Shown here piece after piece: positions 1 to 13,355 of a DNA stretch of 64,000 nt (the stretch's first letter is position 1; each line of letters starts with the position of its first letter). This DNA is from Pelomyxa schiedti (taxonomy: Eukaryota; Evosea; Pelobiontida; Pelomyxidae), in the NCBI GenBank assembly GCA_020536535.1, contig JAHLWZ010000004.1, forward strand, positions 402,870 to 466,869, in the 5' to 3' direction. The notes below the pieces were generated by a model. It saw only the letters and a list, made by a program, of their open reading frames with translations, did no database searches and was not told the DNA's origin. The position numbers and the translations under genes are program-made.

Positions 1-1041
1 ACTGCTGCGATTTTGTGATTGGATGCCAAAGTTTCCTCCAAAACATGAAGGCAGCGGGCCTCCTCAGCAGCGTTTTCAGCAGCATGGCTCTCAAGTGGGT
101 ACTTCAGCTGTGAATAATTATTAGCTTTGGTCGTTGACAGGAAGGTGGGCATGCCTTGGGGAAAGGAGAAGTGGGCCAGGCGAAAGCGGGGATATCGAGT
201 TTGTGGATAGCCTTGGATCGTGTTGTACTCAGGCAACCAAATGTGCGTCCGTGGAAGGCACCCTCGAATGAAAGGATGGAGAAGTCAGGTGAGCCAGGGG
301 GAACGTTTTTCATGCATGAAGCCATATCCTCAGGGGAGAATGGATTTTCGGTTGGGTTGGTGATGTTTCCTCCACAGCGGATCTTCTGAGCCTTGTACAT
401 GCAGGCAGTCTTGAATGCGAATTCGTTGGCATCAGACCCAGAGAGGGAGGTAAAAACACAGCAAAGTGATGGGTGAGGGAAAATCTGAAAGATATAAGAT
501 GTTTCGAAGAGAAGAAAGAAAGAAAATACATGAGAGAAGGCGCTCTGAAGCATATCTGGCCACTGAACTGTTGGCATTACACCAATAGCTGGGCGCTGCA
601 ACAAGTGCTTGCGGAAGCCGGGAGAGTCCAGGAAGGTTGCCAACTCAGGGTTGTTGTAACCTGAAAACGTGATTCAGTGACGGAACTGCAACACATTTGG
701 GTTTCTTACCGAAGGGGAGGGATGAAATGTGGCAATAAACATCCAACAGTTGGTTGCCGTCGGCATCGACGATCTAGATAATATCGTAAATTATCACCCC
801 GAGCGACCCCACGTTTTATTTAAAAAAAAAAAAAAAAACCGCATACGTAGTTGCCAATGGACCTATCAGCATCCTGGAAAACGATAACGTGCCTAGCATC
901 CTGGTACTGAGCCATTCTCTCAGTAAGAGCCTTGGACTTGGGGCCGGGGATGGCGGTAGCAACGTGTGGTGCTGTTGGCTCCATGGCCAACACAGCGGGG
1001 TTGTATGGTGTAGCCGGCAAGGTAGCGGTGTAGGCCTGCAT
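1..1041 (-). CDS. ABAT: 4-aminobutyrate aminotransferase, mitochondrial type (3' end outside window)
   Basis: A PLP-dependent class-III aminotransferase that converts GABA and 2-oxoglutarate to succinate semialdehyde and glutamate. The start is the ATG at 1041. Exons read GPKSKALTERMAQYQDA, DADGNQLLDVYCHISSLPFG, RPAIGVMPTVQWPDML, SGSDANEFAFKTACMYK, then SPDFSILSFEGAFHGRT and KAIHKLDIPAFAWP, and finally YPLESHAAENAAEEARC. These follow the animal GABA-T order block by block. At least three introns interrupt it (about 778-838, 663-710 and 450-505). The reading runs off the left edge before the PLP-binding lysine, so roughly the C-terminal half is not seen. No clear mitochondrial presequence is visible. 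The identification is secure, because alanine-glyoxylate or ornithine aminotransferases lack this N-terminal pattern. Confidence 0.92.
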
Positions 1042-1367
1042 CTTTGTTGACTCTTAGATCCTGGGTTTTTTTAAAAAAATGAACAACAACCAAAAAGCGC
1101 GCTTAAATATCGCCGCGAGGTAATTCAACGAAAATCATGTCTTCTCGAAGGACACCCATCACCTGGAGACAACACTCAGGGGTCACATTGGTTCCGGAAA
1201 TCTCCCAGGGATTCGCCTCCGGACTGCTCCCGATGTGCTCTGCGAATAACATCAAGATCTGGGAGTCTGCACCTCCTAGGAACCCGACGATCGCAATCTG
1301 TCATTTGATCAAAGAAAAGTAAGTTGGGCTCTCTGTCCTGTCGGGTGTTGGGTGTCAGTCGTCGACG

Positions 1368-3098
1368 ATGAGCAAGCAACGTAGCGACCACGACAGCGGA
1401 GATCCAGCCAACAGGGGGGTAATGGACACCATTGGGGTGGCGTCGCCGTCATCGTCGGCTGCAAACGACGAGATCTCGATACTCATGCCTCCGGAGGAAT
1501 CTACGCCCCTTAGCACGACATCGCCATCACCGTCGCCGTCAGTTTCCGGTGACCCTGAGTGCAGTTTTTGGGGAGCCGTCGCTTTGAGTCACAAGCATAG
1601 AAAGATGCTAATCAAACTGGAGAGAGGTTTGTTTAGTGCTTAGATTCTCTTTTTTTCTTCGTTACTGGCGATGTTACGCTAACGTAAAACTCTCCCAACT
1701 GCAGACTGGTTTGTTACGAGCTACATAAGCGATTACATTTTAACGGCAGTAATCTTTATCATTGGCGGGTATGACTTTTTCTAGATTTTTTTTTTTTGTT
1801 TGTTTGTTTGTTTGTTTGTTTGTTTGTTTGTTTGTTTGTTTGTTTGTTTGTTTGTTTGTTTGTTTGTTTGTTTGTTTGTTTGTTTGTTTGTTTGTTTGTT
1901 TGTTTGTTTGTTTGNNNNNNNNNNNNNNNNNNNNNNNNNNNNNNNNNNNNNNNNNNNNNNNNNNNNNNNNNNNNNNNNNNNNNNNNNNNNNNNNNNNNNN
2001 NNNNNNNNNNNNNNGTTTGTTTGTTTGTTTGTTTGTTTGTTTGTTTGTTTGTTTGTTTGTTTGTTTGTTTGTTTGTTTGTTTGTTTGTTTGTTTGTTTGT
2101 TTGTTTGTTTGTTTGTTTGTTTGTTTGTTTGTTTGTTTGTTTGTTTGTTTGTTTGTTTGTTTGTTTGTTTGGGTAAACCATTCACATAGAATTATTGAGA
2201 AAGCTGTATCTCCTTACAACATGGAGATTCCTGGTGGGGCCGACAACTACAATTTGCAGTACACCTATATGAAGGAAAGTGTCCCCACATGGCTGCTTTG
2301 CATTCTTGCTTTTGTGTACGCAAAAAATACTTCCAGTGTGGAATCTTATGCCTTGGTAGCGTCCCGACATTGGCTGTGATATGTATTAATTTAGCTCTGT
2401 ACGCCCTCCGCTGCCGAAGGTCCGGATATACTGCGTTCGCACATGACACTCACAACTTCATCCTTGGAATTGTGGAGTTTTTTGCTCTGGCTATTTTATT
2501 TGCATCAATAGGGAAGGTTCGAGGTCTCCTCTTGTTCCTCATTGTAATCACTTGCACAGGTTGTAGCTGGCAGATACAGGTAACTCCTCGAAACGCATCC
2601 TCCTCCAACATCTTTCAGCTTTATTTATATCCCTAAGACCCAATTACTTTAACATGCCCGATGATGTGCGTGAATCACAAGGCAGGAAGAGCTTCCCTAG
2701 TGGTCACTCCACAATCGCATTTGGAGGATTCACCTTCTTGAGCCTCTATCTTGCAGGCAAACTGAAGTATGAAACCCATAGGTAGCACTCTCTTAAGTTG
2801 CAAACAGAGCTTTTGTAGACACGTCGGGTCAACTCTGGAAACTCATCTTGGTTCTTCTACCTGAGATTCCAGCCCTCTTAATAGCTCTGAGGTAAAGCAA
2901 TAAGCATTTGTAATCTCATAGTTACGCAGCCGGACCCGTGATTACTACCATGACTTCTCAGACATTGTTGCCGGTGCCGGTCTAGGGATCGCTATAGCCT
3001 TTGTCTGCTACAACTCACTCTACTACCCTCTCAACCACCCCAATTGCAATGAACCAAAGAGGAGGACCCCTATAGTATCTCTCCCTCTACGGAGATAG
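1368..3098 (+). CDS. PAP2-family phosphatidate/lipid phosphate phosphatase
   Basis: An integral membrane lipid phosphatase (LPP/DPP1 type) that dephosphorylates phosphatidate and related lipids. The ATG at 1368 opens an S/P-rich cytosolic N-terminus. All three PAP2 signature motifs appear after splicing: KVVAGRYRP (KX6RP, split by an intron near 2515-2560), PSGHS at about 2697, and [12 protein letters not shown] across the intron ending near 2922. Hydrophobic segments [45 protein letters not shown] and [14 protein letters not shown] fit a six-span topology. The stop is TAG at 3096-3098. The intron between about 1770 and 2210 is swollen by a TTTG microsatellite containing the assembly gap, so its true length is unknown. 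Confidence 0.9.
1794..2172 (+). repeat. (TTTG)n tetranucleotide microsatellite with an unsequenced centre
   Basis: About 30 uninterrupted TTTG units lie left of a run of Ns and about 39 units lie right of it, all in phase within each side. The array sits inside an intron of the PAP2 phosphatase gene. The long CLFV reading frames here are translations of the repeat and are not coding. Confidence 0.97.
1915..2014. other. Assembly gap (100 N)
   Basis: Exactly 100 N characters, the conventional placeholder for a gap of unknown size, flanked on both sides by TTTG repeats. The assembler or scaffolder evidently could not cross the microsatellite. Confidence 0.98.
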
Positions 3099-3206
3099 TG
3101 CACACTATGGCCTTATTCTACTTTACAACAATAAAGAAGAACAGAATCCCAAATATGGAAAATTTCCCTTTTTTTTTTTTAATCCGAGGATAGGTCATTC
3201 ATTTCC

Positions 3207-4240
3207 TTAAGACTTCTTTTTCCCTTTGCCTCTTCCTGCTCCTTTTCCTGTCGAGGCTTTCGCTCCCGGTTTTGCACTTGGATTGGGTGCTGTGGTCTCT
3301 GCCGACGGTGGTACCGACGCCGATTGCTGTTGTTGCTGGTGCTGCTGATGTTGTAAATGCTTCTGGCGCAGTTTTTCAGCGGCGGCCTGGCTGCTGTGCT
3401 GTGCCGCGGGGTGGTGTGCCTGGGCTGGAGCAGCGGCGGGCTCGGCTGGGGTTACTTTGGCCACTGGGAGCTCGGTTTGCTTGGGGAAAGGGCACCGCAT
3501 GGCAAAGGCATCTTCTTGATCGGCATAATAATGCTCCTCAACATCATGAACCCTTTTGAGGGAAAAAAAAAGTTAAACGAAGGGTAACATTTAACGAAAA
3601 CTGGTACGCACTTGTAGCCTAGAGTGTCCTTGTATAAAGCCAAAGCAGCACGGTTGCCTCTCCTAACATGAAGGGACACATAGTGCGCTCCAAAAGAGTC
3701 TATCATGCATTGATCTGGAAAAGCCATTGGTAAGGTGGTTTTGTGGGTAAGTCAAGATACGGGATTGTCTTAGCAATTTGGTTGCTATTCCGAGCTTTCT
3801 GTATGACCTCAAAACTGATATGGACGTAATGTGCCCGTGTGGTTCTTCAGCTTCCTCCTCCCTAAAAACGAAATAGGTTAAACAAAACAAGTTTTAGGGC
3901 ATATTGTTAAGAGGGTTTTAACTTATTAAGTGGTTATTGTCGTTTTGCTTGTTTTGTATGGTTTTAAAGCGGAACGGATCAATACATTTTTGCAAGTACG
4001 TAACCCACGATGCGACCGTGGTCGTTTACGGCCACGAACGACAATTGCGGCCAAGACATAAGATGGTAGTAGTAATACTTCATCTGGTAGTTCTCGGGCA
4101 AACACGTCAAGTTGCAGTTCTGCATCCCGGGCAGATCGTCCACCTACGAGGTATGAGATTTATGAGCGATTCATTGCGACTGTTGTTGTTGTCGCAGATT
4201 ATGATTCCCGGCGCACCGTGGCTCGTCTAATCGACACCAT
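3207..4240 (-). CDS. NAA10: N-alpha-acetyltransferase 10 (NatA catalytic subunit)
   Basis: The GNAT acetyltransferase of the ribosome-bound NatA complex, which acetylates nascent N-termini exposed after methionine removal. The start is the ATG at 4240. The first exon MVSIRRAT joins [18 protein letters not shown] across an intron of about 80 nt (gtgcgcc...cctcgtag), reproducing the NAA10 N-terminus. Then come [40 protein letters not shown] (acetyl-CoA loop region) and [20 protein letters not shown]. The C-terminal tail from about 3500 to the TAA at 3207 is rich in Q, A, P and H and ends GKGKKKS, longer than in compact homologues but typical of protist NAA10. Introns lie near 3550-3605, 3730-3770 and 3860-3990. 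Confidence 0.94.
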
Positions 4241-4382
4241 TTCCCGTTGATTTCGTCGGATATTTTTTTTTTTTGTTTAATTTTTCCCTTTTTTTTTTTC
4301 AAATCTGCTGAGCACTTGCTCTCTTGCCAAGGGCTTTGTTTGTAACCTCAAAGGAGCGAAACTATGTTGGTGTCCATCATGA
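4241..4382. other. Intergenic region with two long T tracts
   Basis: Lies between the start of NAA10 and the stop of the THADA-like gene, both on the minus strand. It carries two thymine tracts (4262-4274 and 4290-4299) that on the minus strand are A-runs upstream of the NAA10 start. No reading frame is supported. Confidence 0.5.
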
Positions 4383-7300
4383 TCACGACAGTAGGAAGCA
4401 CCCGGGGAGATACGAGAGGCCTGTAGGGGGAAGCTTCTCTGTGGGAGCACCCGAGACGGAGGCCAGCCACCACAGAGTGTGCTGAAGAACCGGGTGCAGA
4501 ATCCCGGCAGAGTTCAGCCTGCCCACGCACTCCTGTACAACCACAAGTAGCGGCGCGGAGTCCTCCGGGCCCGCGCACTTGAGCAGCACCGGCGCCGTGA
4601 GCACGCTGTAGACTGCGCCGAACACCTCCTGCTCGAACGTGAGCCACTGCGGCCATATGCTGGTGGTGATTGTAGTCTGCAGCCACGCGGTCATGGTTGT
4701 GAGCCGCTCTATGACCTTGGCTAGGTGCGGAGTGACGAGGGTCTTGAGCTCTTGCTTGATTGCGTTGTGCTGCTGCTGCTGTTGTTGCTGCTCTGGTGTA
4801 AATTGGGTGATGGTGAGAAGAGACTGCAGAGAAAGCTGAACGAGTAGAGCTTCCTCGGAGAAGAAGTTGTCTGGTTCTACCTCGAACAGCCGTTGTGCGT
4901 TGTTGTATGGGCTGTCGAACAGCGGTGTGTTTGATGCTGAGAGGCAGATGTTGTTCACAAGGTACGCCAGCCACTGGTGCTGCGCACTTGATGGATTTTC
5001 TGGTGAAGTGGGCGGTACGTTCAGGCACCAGTTTGTTAACGCACTGAAAAGTTTTTCAGTGGCAACTGGGGGACAAAGAGGAGTGTGCCCAAGGGAACTG
5101 GCTATAATTCTGGCCATGTGGGATCTTACTTCATAGTCATCATCTTGGAGAAGTGTTATGGCTACTTGTGCCAGTGACATTATGGTGCAAGGATCTGTTT
5201 CCAATATGAATCACTCAAAAGCAAAAGAAATGTCATACCACTATGGTCGAAATGGCATAAAGCACTGGGTACAAAAATAGTTTCAAGTGCAGAAACTATA
5301 CTACTTCTACGCGGGATGGGGCAAGCGGGTTGCGAGTCAGATTGAACCAGCTCCAAAAAGAAGGTGAGATTTTCATTTTCAGACACGCCTACACAAAAGG
5401 TAAGTACTTTTGAATAATAAATACAAAACCTACTGTGATGACATCCTAGAAAGCCTTTTACAACGTGTCCCATCAATACGACAATAGACGGCCTTAAAGC
5501 CTGCTCCTTTAAAGCCAAAGCCTTCAAGAAAGAAAACAGATCATTTCTATTCACCACATCTGTCTTGACGATACTTCCGAGAGCATACATTACTCTTTTC
5601 AAGCATTTCAAATGTGGCTCCTTTCAATGGTGAGAAGACGCAGCAAATAAAAATCTTACATGGAAAACCATCGAATACAACAGTCGAGCAACTTCCAGGT
5701 CCTTGGGTGTACTCAAGCTGGGCCAGTAATGATGCTTACAAATGAAATTCAGACACACAGCTCGGACATCGTAGCTTGTGTGTTGTAGGAAATACAATAG
5801 CATATCAACAAGAGTTTTTCCAGATGTAGAAATGTCTATTAAGAAATATAAATTGCTTGCAAGGTAAACTGTGGAAGAAAACCTGGCCAGTCAGAAGTGA
5901 TGTGCAGTGAGAAAGTGGTGGCAGCCTTTTGATGTGAACAAAGCATCACAGACGAACCAACATATTTTGAATTTGGCTGAATTGTGGCGGCAGAGTATGC
6001 TATTTCTGCTGCAAAGACCAGGAAATCATGTAGTCCACCATTCAAGGGAGAGATTTTTTTAAGGTGACAGCAAATCATGTCAGTCAACCTCAGCATTGCT
6101 GTGCTGATAGGGAAACAATAATGTGAGTCGGAGTTTCCTCCACATCTGGCAAGCCACATTTTTGGTGTCAGTAAACCGAGAACTTGGCTCAAAAATTCCT
6201 AATTTAAAGATTAAATCTATAGTAGTATAACAGGCGCCACTCACTTGGTTGGAAGCCTGGTCAAGGGAATGTTGCAGTAATGCATGTATTTGAAGAATTA
6301 CTCCGTGAGTGCAGTTATGAGAGTGGCCAGATGCTATCTCATCGGGCAGACACTGTATCAGTTGGGTCAGCATGGAGGGTAGTGACACAGGGTTCACGAG
6401 TGGAACAATGGCGGCACTTGCAACTTCTCTCACTCTGGAAGGAAAGAAACTCAGGTTGAATAAAAAAAAGGATGAACTCCTTACTTCATGTAAGGGTGTG
6501 CTGAACACTTCAAAACCATCTGAATGAATGGCAGTGGATCTTTGGTTGTTACTGTGGTGTCATAGGGCTGCAACTTGGATAGAAGAAGTAAGAGAGAGAA
6601 CATGCTGGGCTGCAGAAGTTCTGAAGAAACACCATCCGACAACTTATGGATAAAACCAAGGAAATAGTCATATCTGACAAAACATTAGTGAGTTGGTTGG
6701 ACGAGGAAAGTAAAGTACAGCAATGGATAAAGCGAGAAAATTTCATTGAAGGACACAACTCCAACGCCTCGGTTCAAGGCAGACTCAAACAGCATTGTGA
6801 CTGAGTTACGAATGGCCCAGTTGGGTGACGCAAAGCATTCAAAAATGATTATAAAGATCCTGTCCAAGAATGAACTGACATCTGTGCATTTCCTTTAAAA
6901 AAAGAAAGTGGACCCTTGTTGCACACAATCAGAAACGGATTTTACACGCAGTAAGAATGTAAGCATGTTGATAGCGTGAACTTGAGCAGTCTGAACGCTT
7001 TCAGAGGTTTCACTGGGATTTGCTAGCTGCAACACTTCCGGAAAGTAACATAACTGGAGTCAAGTTTTTGTTTGTATGGAGAAAAGGTGTACATTGTTCA
7101 ATAGTCATATTCAATAGGTAATTAACAGCACCCTTTTCTGCTGCCTCAGCTTGAAGTACTCCTGCAATACAGAACGGCATCCCAGCACTACGCCTGGTTA
7201 TGTGTTGCGTCTGCGGTGAACCCAGAGATGTGAGTACGTTCCTAATCCAACTTTCTGGAAGTAGACGTAGTTCTGGTGAGGTGCTGTGAAGTAACTTATC

Positions 7301-10300
7301 ACACAAGATTTTGTATCCTTCAGCCGTTTTTTCAATTGCCCCCTTGTGACGAGTTGATAAAAGAACATCTGCACAAGAAAAGAATTGTATTAGTGCTTAG
7401 AAGAATCAGTGTGTAAAGTGACAATACTGAGAAGAAGTTCGCCCAGTTGCTTCACCTGACTTACTGTGAGAAGTTCCTCAGATGTTTTACACGTTATGAG
7501 GGACACCAAAGCACCAACGAGAAGGCTGGTCTCCTTGACACATAACCAGCAACAGACTGTAACGAGTTGACCCTCCTCACTTCTTAAATCTGGCGAGTGC
7601 TCGTGATTTTCGGTACTTAATACATCGGGGTCATATCCCTCAGGTGCTAGATCTGCAACCACAGGCAATACTATTGCGGAAACCTTGTGTATGCATTCGC
7701 ACAGATCAGACAGCAACGTCCGCAAAAGTGCACGTTCCTGGCTCGTGGAAGGAGCGTAAAAATGCGTGGTATCAACAATGTGGCGAAGAGCAGCCAGAAG
7801 GCCATGCATCGGAGCCTGACGAGCAGCAGCTATCAGGTTGCTAGAGGCAAGTGCCATTTGTGATTTCAATGCTTTAATAAGTTGGCTGGAGAAAGCTACT
7901 GCACTGATTGGAAGGGCCTGGGGGGCTGTCAAACTGGTGACAGAAATATGCCACTGTGAGTTCTCATCCACAGTAAGCTGAACGTCCCAGCTGCTCCCTT
8001 TGTTTATGTCACTTACTAATAAGAGGAAAAAACGGCGAAAAAAAACCTGATATCAATTTGGTAAGAACAATGCAGAGGAGGCGGGCACCAGTGTCAGCCT
8101 GGAACATTCGAGGACTGCGAATAAGGTGGACAGCCCACTGAAGCATAAGTTTAACTCCTTCAATGGATCCAAAACCGGGAAGTGGCTGAGGGAAAGATTG
8201 CAGAATACCAAAAATCGCCAATCTGCATCTTTCCACTGGCGTACACAGAGCTCCCAATAGTAATGTGGCTTTTGCGGGTGTGTAAAGCTTTGGGTTTTGA
8301 GTAATTTTTATCTATACAGTCAAGGTAACCTCAAAGAACTTGTTTTTGAAATCAGGTGGGAATGATTTCACAAGAATAGATAGTGACACTAAAGCAAATA
8401 GCATCCTTTCACGGCAAGCATTTGGATACAAGGTTGCAACAGAGGCATCAGCAAGCCAATTGGAAAATGCTCTGACCTGAGAATAAATTTGTTACAATAT
8501 TGCCTGGGGGGAAAGAAGCAACCTGCTGCTCAACAGGAGACAGGGTATTTGTGGCTGCACGCACCCTATTTATGAATTTAGGAAGCAACCCAGCTATTTT
8601 TTGCCTCGAGTTTTGTGTTGTATGAGCAGAGCCAAGAAGCATGAAAGTGCGCATTAGTTGAAGCTGCATTCCAACAGTAATGTGAGTTTTTCGTTGATAC
8701 GAAGGCTAAAACCTCAGCTACTGTCGGTGCTTCCAGTGATTTAGTGGATACTGTGATGAGCTCAAGCGCAGATAAACTGACAGCCTCCTCAGTGTGAGAC
8801 AGACATTCACTTAAAAGAGAATCAAATGAGAAGGGGGTTTGAGCTTGCACTAAAGTCTACAATTGAGGAAGGGTGAACGAAATTGTGATGCAAGGTGCAG
8901 GCATACCTGTAATGAAGCAGAGTCTACCAAATCACTACTGCGTGCATATGTAAGGACAGAAATCAGGGTTTGAACAATTGCTTCATGGGGAGCTCCAGAA
9001 ATGGAAATAGCGTGAACAATGTTTGGGATAGACTGGGGCATATGACGCAGAATTACAGGAAGGCTGTGTTCGGCCACGCGTGTAAAAGATTCATCCCCTT
9101 TGCCTGCTAAGCTTAAGAGTGTACTCACAAGAGGTGAAATTATTTGGCCTTCACAGAACTGTCTATCATGCATCTTTTTAAGGAGTTAAATTGCATTGAA
9201 TGGTATTGTGGTATTGATGATGAACCTTGGCCATTTTCTCCATGAAACTATCCAAAAAAAGGGAAGCTTGGAGACGGACTGTGAATACTCCCAGGGAAAC
9301 AAGGGTTGTTTTTACTATGTGAGGGCACATTTGTAGCATTTGTGTTGGCGTGATGTCACTCAACAAAGTTCTCTGCATTCCAGTTAAAAAAAAAACGGAA
9401 AAAATATGGCAAACCAGAGGTGAGTATTTGGCTCGGTGCTCTCCAGAGAGATTCAGAATCTTCTGTACTAAGGACAGGACAAACTGGGGAACACCTTGTG
9501 CGTGAGGGAATATAGTACGATGCAGGTCCATGAGTATTGTGAAGTTCTGCTGGGACTGCTGAAGCACATTGGCAGCGGGGGTGTTCCAATGACGCCAAAG
9601 AATGTCTTTAGGGGAGTAAATTTGGAACACAATTGTGGAAGCCTGTACCAAGGGTGTCAACAAAAACAGTTTTGAAGAAAGCATCCCAGGAGACAAGAAA
9701 TTTATTTCCTATTTCCTGGATAGAGATAAGCTGCTTAACTTCGAGAAAAATAGATACAGATAGGTCTGAGATTCCCGATATAACTTTCTGTAATCTGACA
9801 AGACATGCTTGTAGTGTCATAAGTGCAAAAAATGCATGAAACTGCACAGACACAGATTTACAGACACGTAGAGCAACAGGAAGAACCTAATATTATGGTG
9901 AAATATTTGTGGTAAAAAGTGTGTTACTTACGTAATCATACAGGAGAGTGCCAGATCTCCTTTCTCCTTCAAGGAGAGGAATTTGCAAAGTGAGATAATC
10001 CTCAGTCACGGGGGGAACAAGCACAACACCACGAATGATACTCATAAGTGGTAAGACACCAGCAGGTGAATGTAAAACAGTAATAGACTCAGTAGAAACA
10101 ACCGGCAAACAGCTGACTCCCGCAGTGCCTGCTGATTGCTCCATCGAGGTTATTTTTACTGGTGTAAGAACCCGCTGAATCAGCATTGCCACACTTTTTG
10201 CACTTCCGCATAGGCACAATATTTGTGCAATAGCCATCCCTGATGAGGAGAGACATGATTTAGAACACCACTTTTGCAGGCATATTTGTATTAAAGCTTG

Positions 10301-11227
10301 CAAAAGCTCCTTAGGGCCTTTTTTGTCATCTAGAGATTTTGTAGTATTTGAACCATTGAAAACACTGCTAAAAAAATTGCCCACTGCAGAAGGAAGTCGC
10401 GAGCATGTCAGAACAAATGTCTTGATAACCAAATCACACTCGTTGACAGCAATTTCAGTAACTACTTCATTAATGTGCTCAAGCTGCTGCAGTTTACTCA
10501 AATGAAGCGCCAGAGTTGTCGCAAATGCTGAAGTGATAAGCTCGACCATCGAGGGATGAGAAAGGTGGGGAATTGCCACAGTTGCATCTAGCAACTGCGA
10601 AATCAGAGTTAGCACAGCAGAGCAGTGCTCAACGCGAGCCTCTGCGCCACTGCAAATCCCGGCCAGCTCACTCTTAAACCACGCGAACAGCCTTTCAGCC
10701 TGCCGCGAAGCCACCTGAGTGCTCACGGCATTGAACAGGGAAGCGCACCCCGCTCTCAACTGCGTGTGCTGCTCACCCGAGTGCATCAGATACTCACAAG
10801 CAACATCGCACGCGAGCTCGGCGCTCTGACAGACCTCGAAATTGGCACTTTCGAGAGCGGCTGCGCTCGCCGCGTCTTTTCCGGCGTCGCTCAGCGCCGA
10901 CGCCATCTTGCTCAGGGCCACAAACTGCGCCTTTCCATTACCGCCGGATGCGATCAACTGCGCCAGCAACGCGCCCACGTCTACTGGCCTTTTCTTGCCT
11001 TTGGTTTGCTGTTGCGACTGCGGATCTTGCGTGTCCGGTACTTGAGCGGCTGCGGCGGCGGTGTCGCAGTTAGATCTGTGGGCGAGTACGACGCGCTTGT
11101 ATTCTTCGAAAGCGGACGTGAGCCTGGCGATGACGTCACGGGGCAGATCTAGTGGCAAATCGCCCTTCTTGGTGTCGCGAACCCTCTGTTGTTGTTTGTG
11201 CTGGTCGCGGTCCGCTCGGTACGCCAT
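4383..11227 (-). CDS. THADA: THADA/TRM732-like HEAT-repeat protein (DUF2428)
   Basis: The large alpha-helical partner of the Trm7/FTSJ1 methyltransferase, which in yeast and animals directs 2'-O-methylation of tRNA position 32. The ATG at 11227 opens MAYRADRDQHKQQQRVRDTK, and the last exon ends at 4383. The diagnostic DUF2428 blocks are ITRRSAGMPFCIAGVLQAE (about 7150-7210), preceded by LPESWIRNVLTSLG, and further on SPNWAIRNSVTMLFESALN (about 6770-6840), matching the family pattern WAVRN..LLFSAL. The final exon (4383-5204) has a short polyglutamine run in a helical repeat region. At least 15 introns of 40-110 nt are present. Total coding length is about 1,900-2,000 residues, normal for THADA. 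The function is inferred from orthology; the Trm7 partner is not in this window. Confidence 0.88.
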
Positions 11228-11302
11228 GGTGAAAAAAAAAAGAGTCGGTGATGGTTCACGGAAAACGGGCACCCGTTTCTTTTTTTTTGAAACGCATCAC
11301 AC

Positions 11303-13355
11303 TCAGTCAATAATGATGGTTGCTTGTGGAATACGCTGTTGTGGTGTTTGAGGTGGTTGAGGGTGAGGCGCAGGAGCCGGGAGGGCGCCGCGCGCAACGT
11401 CAGGCATCTCGGGAATGCGGTTTGCTTCCTCCTCCGCCTTATTCTTTTTCAGCAAGGCTTCAAAGCAGTGAAAAAGCTGAGCTTCCCTTTCTTCAATCTT
11501 CTCCTTTGGCGCCTTTGGATTGCTGGTGAGCCAGGTGAGTATTTCGTCACACGTTTGCTTAGTCTGGATACAAGTTAGGGAAAACTAAACAAAAGTGGAT
11601 GCTCACCTGGTGCACGTTTTCCTCAAGACGGGCCTGTGCCCTATGGCGCCTTTTTTCCGCTTCCCTTCTGAGGTGGTATGCTTCCTGTTTCATGGCCGCA
11701 ATTTGCTCTCGTGTGAGTCCAATCCTCAAGTCATTCAGGGCGACCTTTCTGCTCGTATCACTCTCCGCAGTTACATCCACCATACCATATCTGTCACAAT
11801 TGAAGGTCACAAGCACCAGCTTTTCCCCATCTCTATTTGTGGGCAGCAGAGGCAGTTTAAACTCACCCAGACAGATACCCCTGCCTTGAATCACCCTGAT
11901 TGTTACACTCGCACTCCTGTTGCTGGTGTAGATATGACCCACAATCCTGAATGGAAACCCCTTGTTCTTTGGCACAATGACTTTCACTTTGGTGTCTGGT
12001 TTCTCGACACCAAGGCTGTGAGGAGTTACGTCAAGCAGCAGAATATCGTTAAGACAAGGGCTGGACTTGGCGGCGCCGGAGAGAATAGCAGCCTGCACAG
12101 CTGCACCATGTGCCGCGGCCTCCTCCCAATTACGGATATTGTTCGGCTGTAATCTGTGATCGAAAAGCTCTGAGACCAACTTCTGTATCATGGGGATCTG
12201 GGCGGATCCGCCAACCATGATGACCTCACAAATGCTTATCTTAGAAACCGGTGGATCTTGAGATTGCAGTACTTGATCAATTAGGCCCACAGTTGATCTG
12301 AAAAACTGCTTGTTGACTTGCTCAAAAAAAGAGCGAGTAATCTTGCCCAAGTAGTTGATGCCAGCCAATAAGTCATTAATTTCCACAATGGCCTCTTCTT
12401 TCTCAGAAAGTGTTATCTTGGCCCGCTCACAGGCAGTGCGAAGCATTCCCAGAGCTCTAGAATCACAATGCAGGTCCTTGTTGAATGTGGTCCTGAAGTC
12501 AGTTGCAAAGTGCTCCACCAAATTATGGTCGAGCTCCTCTCCACCAAGATGTGTGTTTCCAGCAGTCGCCAAGACATGAAGTACTCCTCCATTCGCAAGA
12601 AGTAGAGTGACATTCACTGTACCACCTCCAATATCGAAAACAACGATGTGGCCATCTTTTCGGTATCCCATAGCCACTGCAGTCGATTCATCTATGAGCC
12701 TAACTGGATGGAGACCTGCGATTACCGCCGCGTCCCGAGTGGCTTTTCTCTGTACTTCGTTGAAATCCGCTGGGCACCTGTTGGGAGATATGCGGGATGA
12801 GAAGGATAAAGAGAAGCACAGGGACACAAACGTGATAACTGCCTGGTTGAACGACTTTCCCAAGTAGGATTCGGCAATATCCTTCATCTTTGCAAGGACC
12901 AGTGACAAAATTTCTTCTGGCGTGATCAACTTGATAATACCACAGTCTCTCACTTGAATAAGTGGGAGCCCAGAGTTGTCAACGATCTTGAACGGCCAGT
13001 TCCTCATGTCAGCCTGAAGGTTAGCATCCCCTGTCTTCCTCCCAATGATCCTCTTGATATCAAAAATGGTGCACTCTCGATTTCGCTCAATCTGCGCCAC
13101 TGCCGCCTCCCCAACGAGCGGCCCTCGGTCTGTGAACGCCACGCAAGTTGGAGTGGAGATGTTCCCCAGCTCGTTTGGCAGTACCTTCACCACACCACCC
13201 CTCCACACTGCGACGCGACAATACGTAGTACCAAAGTCTATTCCAACACCGATGGGCTCCTCTGCAGCAGATGTTACCGGTAACGCCACGAACGAGGAAC
13301 CTGTGGTTGTTCCCGCAGATCCCAATGCAGATGGAGGTACTGATGTCGCCGACAT
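11303..13355 (-). CDS. Divergent cytosolic Hsp70-family chaperone
   Basis: An ATP-driven chaperone of the Hsp70 superfamily. From the ATG at 13355 a 35-residue S/T/A-rich leader precedes the ATPase domain: GVGIDFGTTYCRVAVWRGG (phosphate 1), HIVVFDIGGGTVNVTLL (phosphate 2) and EVIMVGGSAQIPMIQKLV (adenosine). The substrate-binding part is recognisable from LLDVTPHSLGVEKPDTKVKV to a charged helical lid (KQEAYHLRREAEKRRHRAQ). An intron near 12778-12830 splits the ATPase domain, and another near 11545-11605 precedes the last exon, which ends in a P/Q-rich tail and TGA at 11303. The C-terminus ATIIID is neither EEVD nor an ER-retention signal, so this is a diverged paralogue and not the main Hsc70 or BiP. 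Confidence 0.93.

Noticed and set aside
1762-2379. Long open frames of repeated CLFV or TNKQ across the TTTG array
   Set aside because: They are translations of a tetranucleotide repeat and of Ns inside an intron of the PAP2 phosphatase gene, and neighbouring exons need splicing across this interval.
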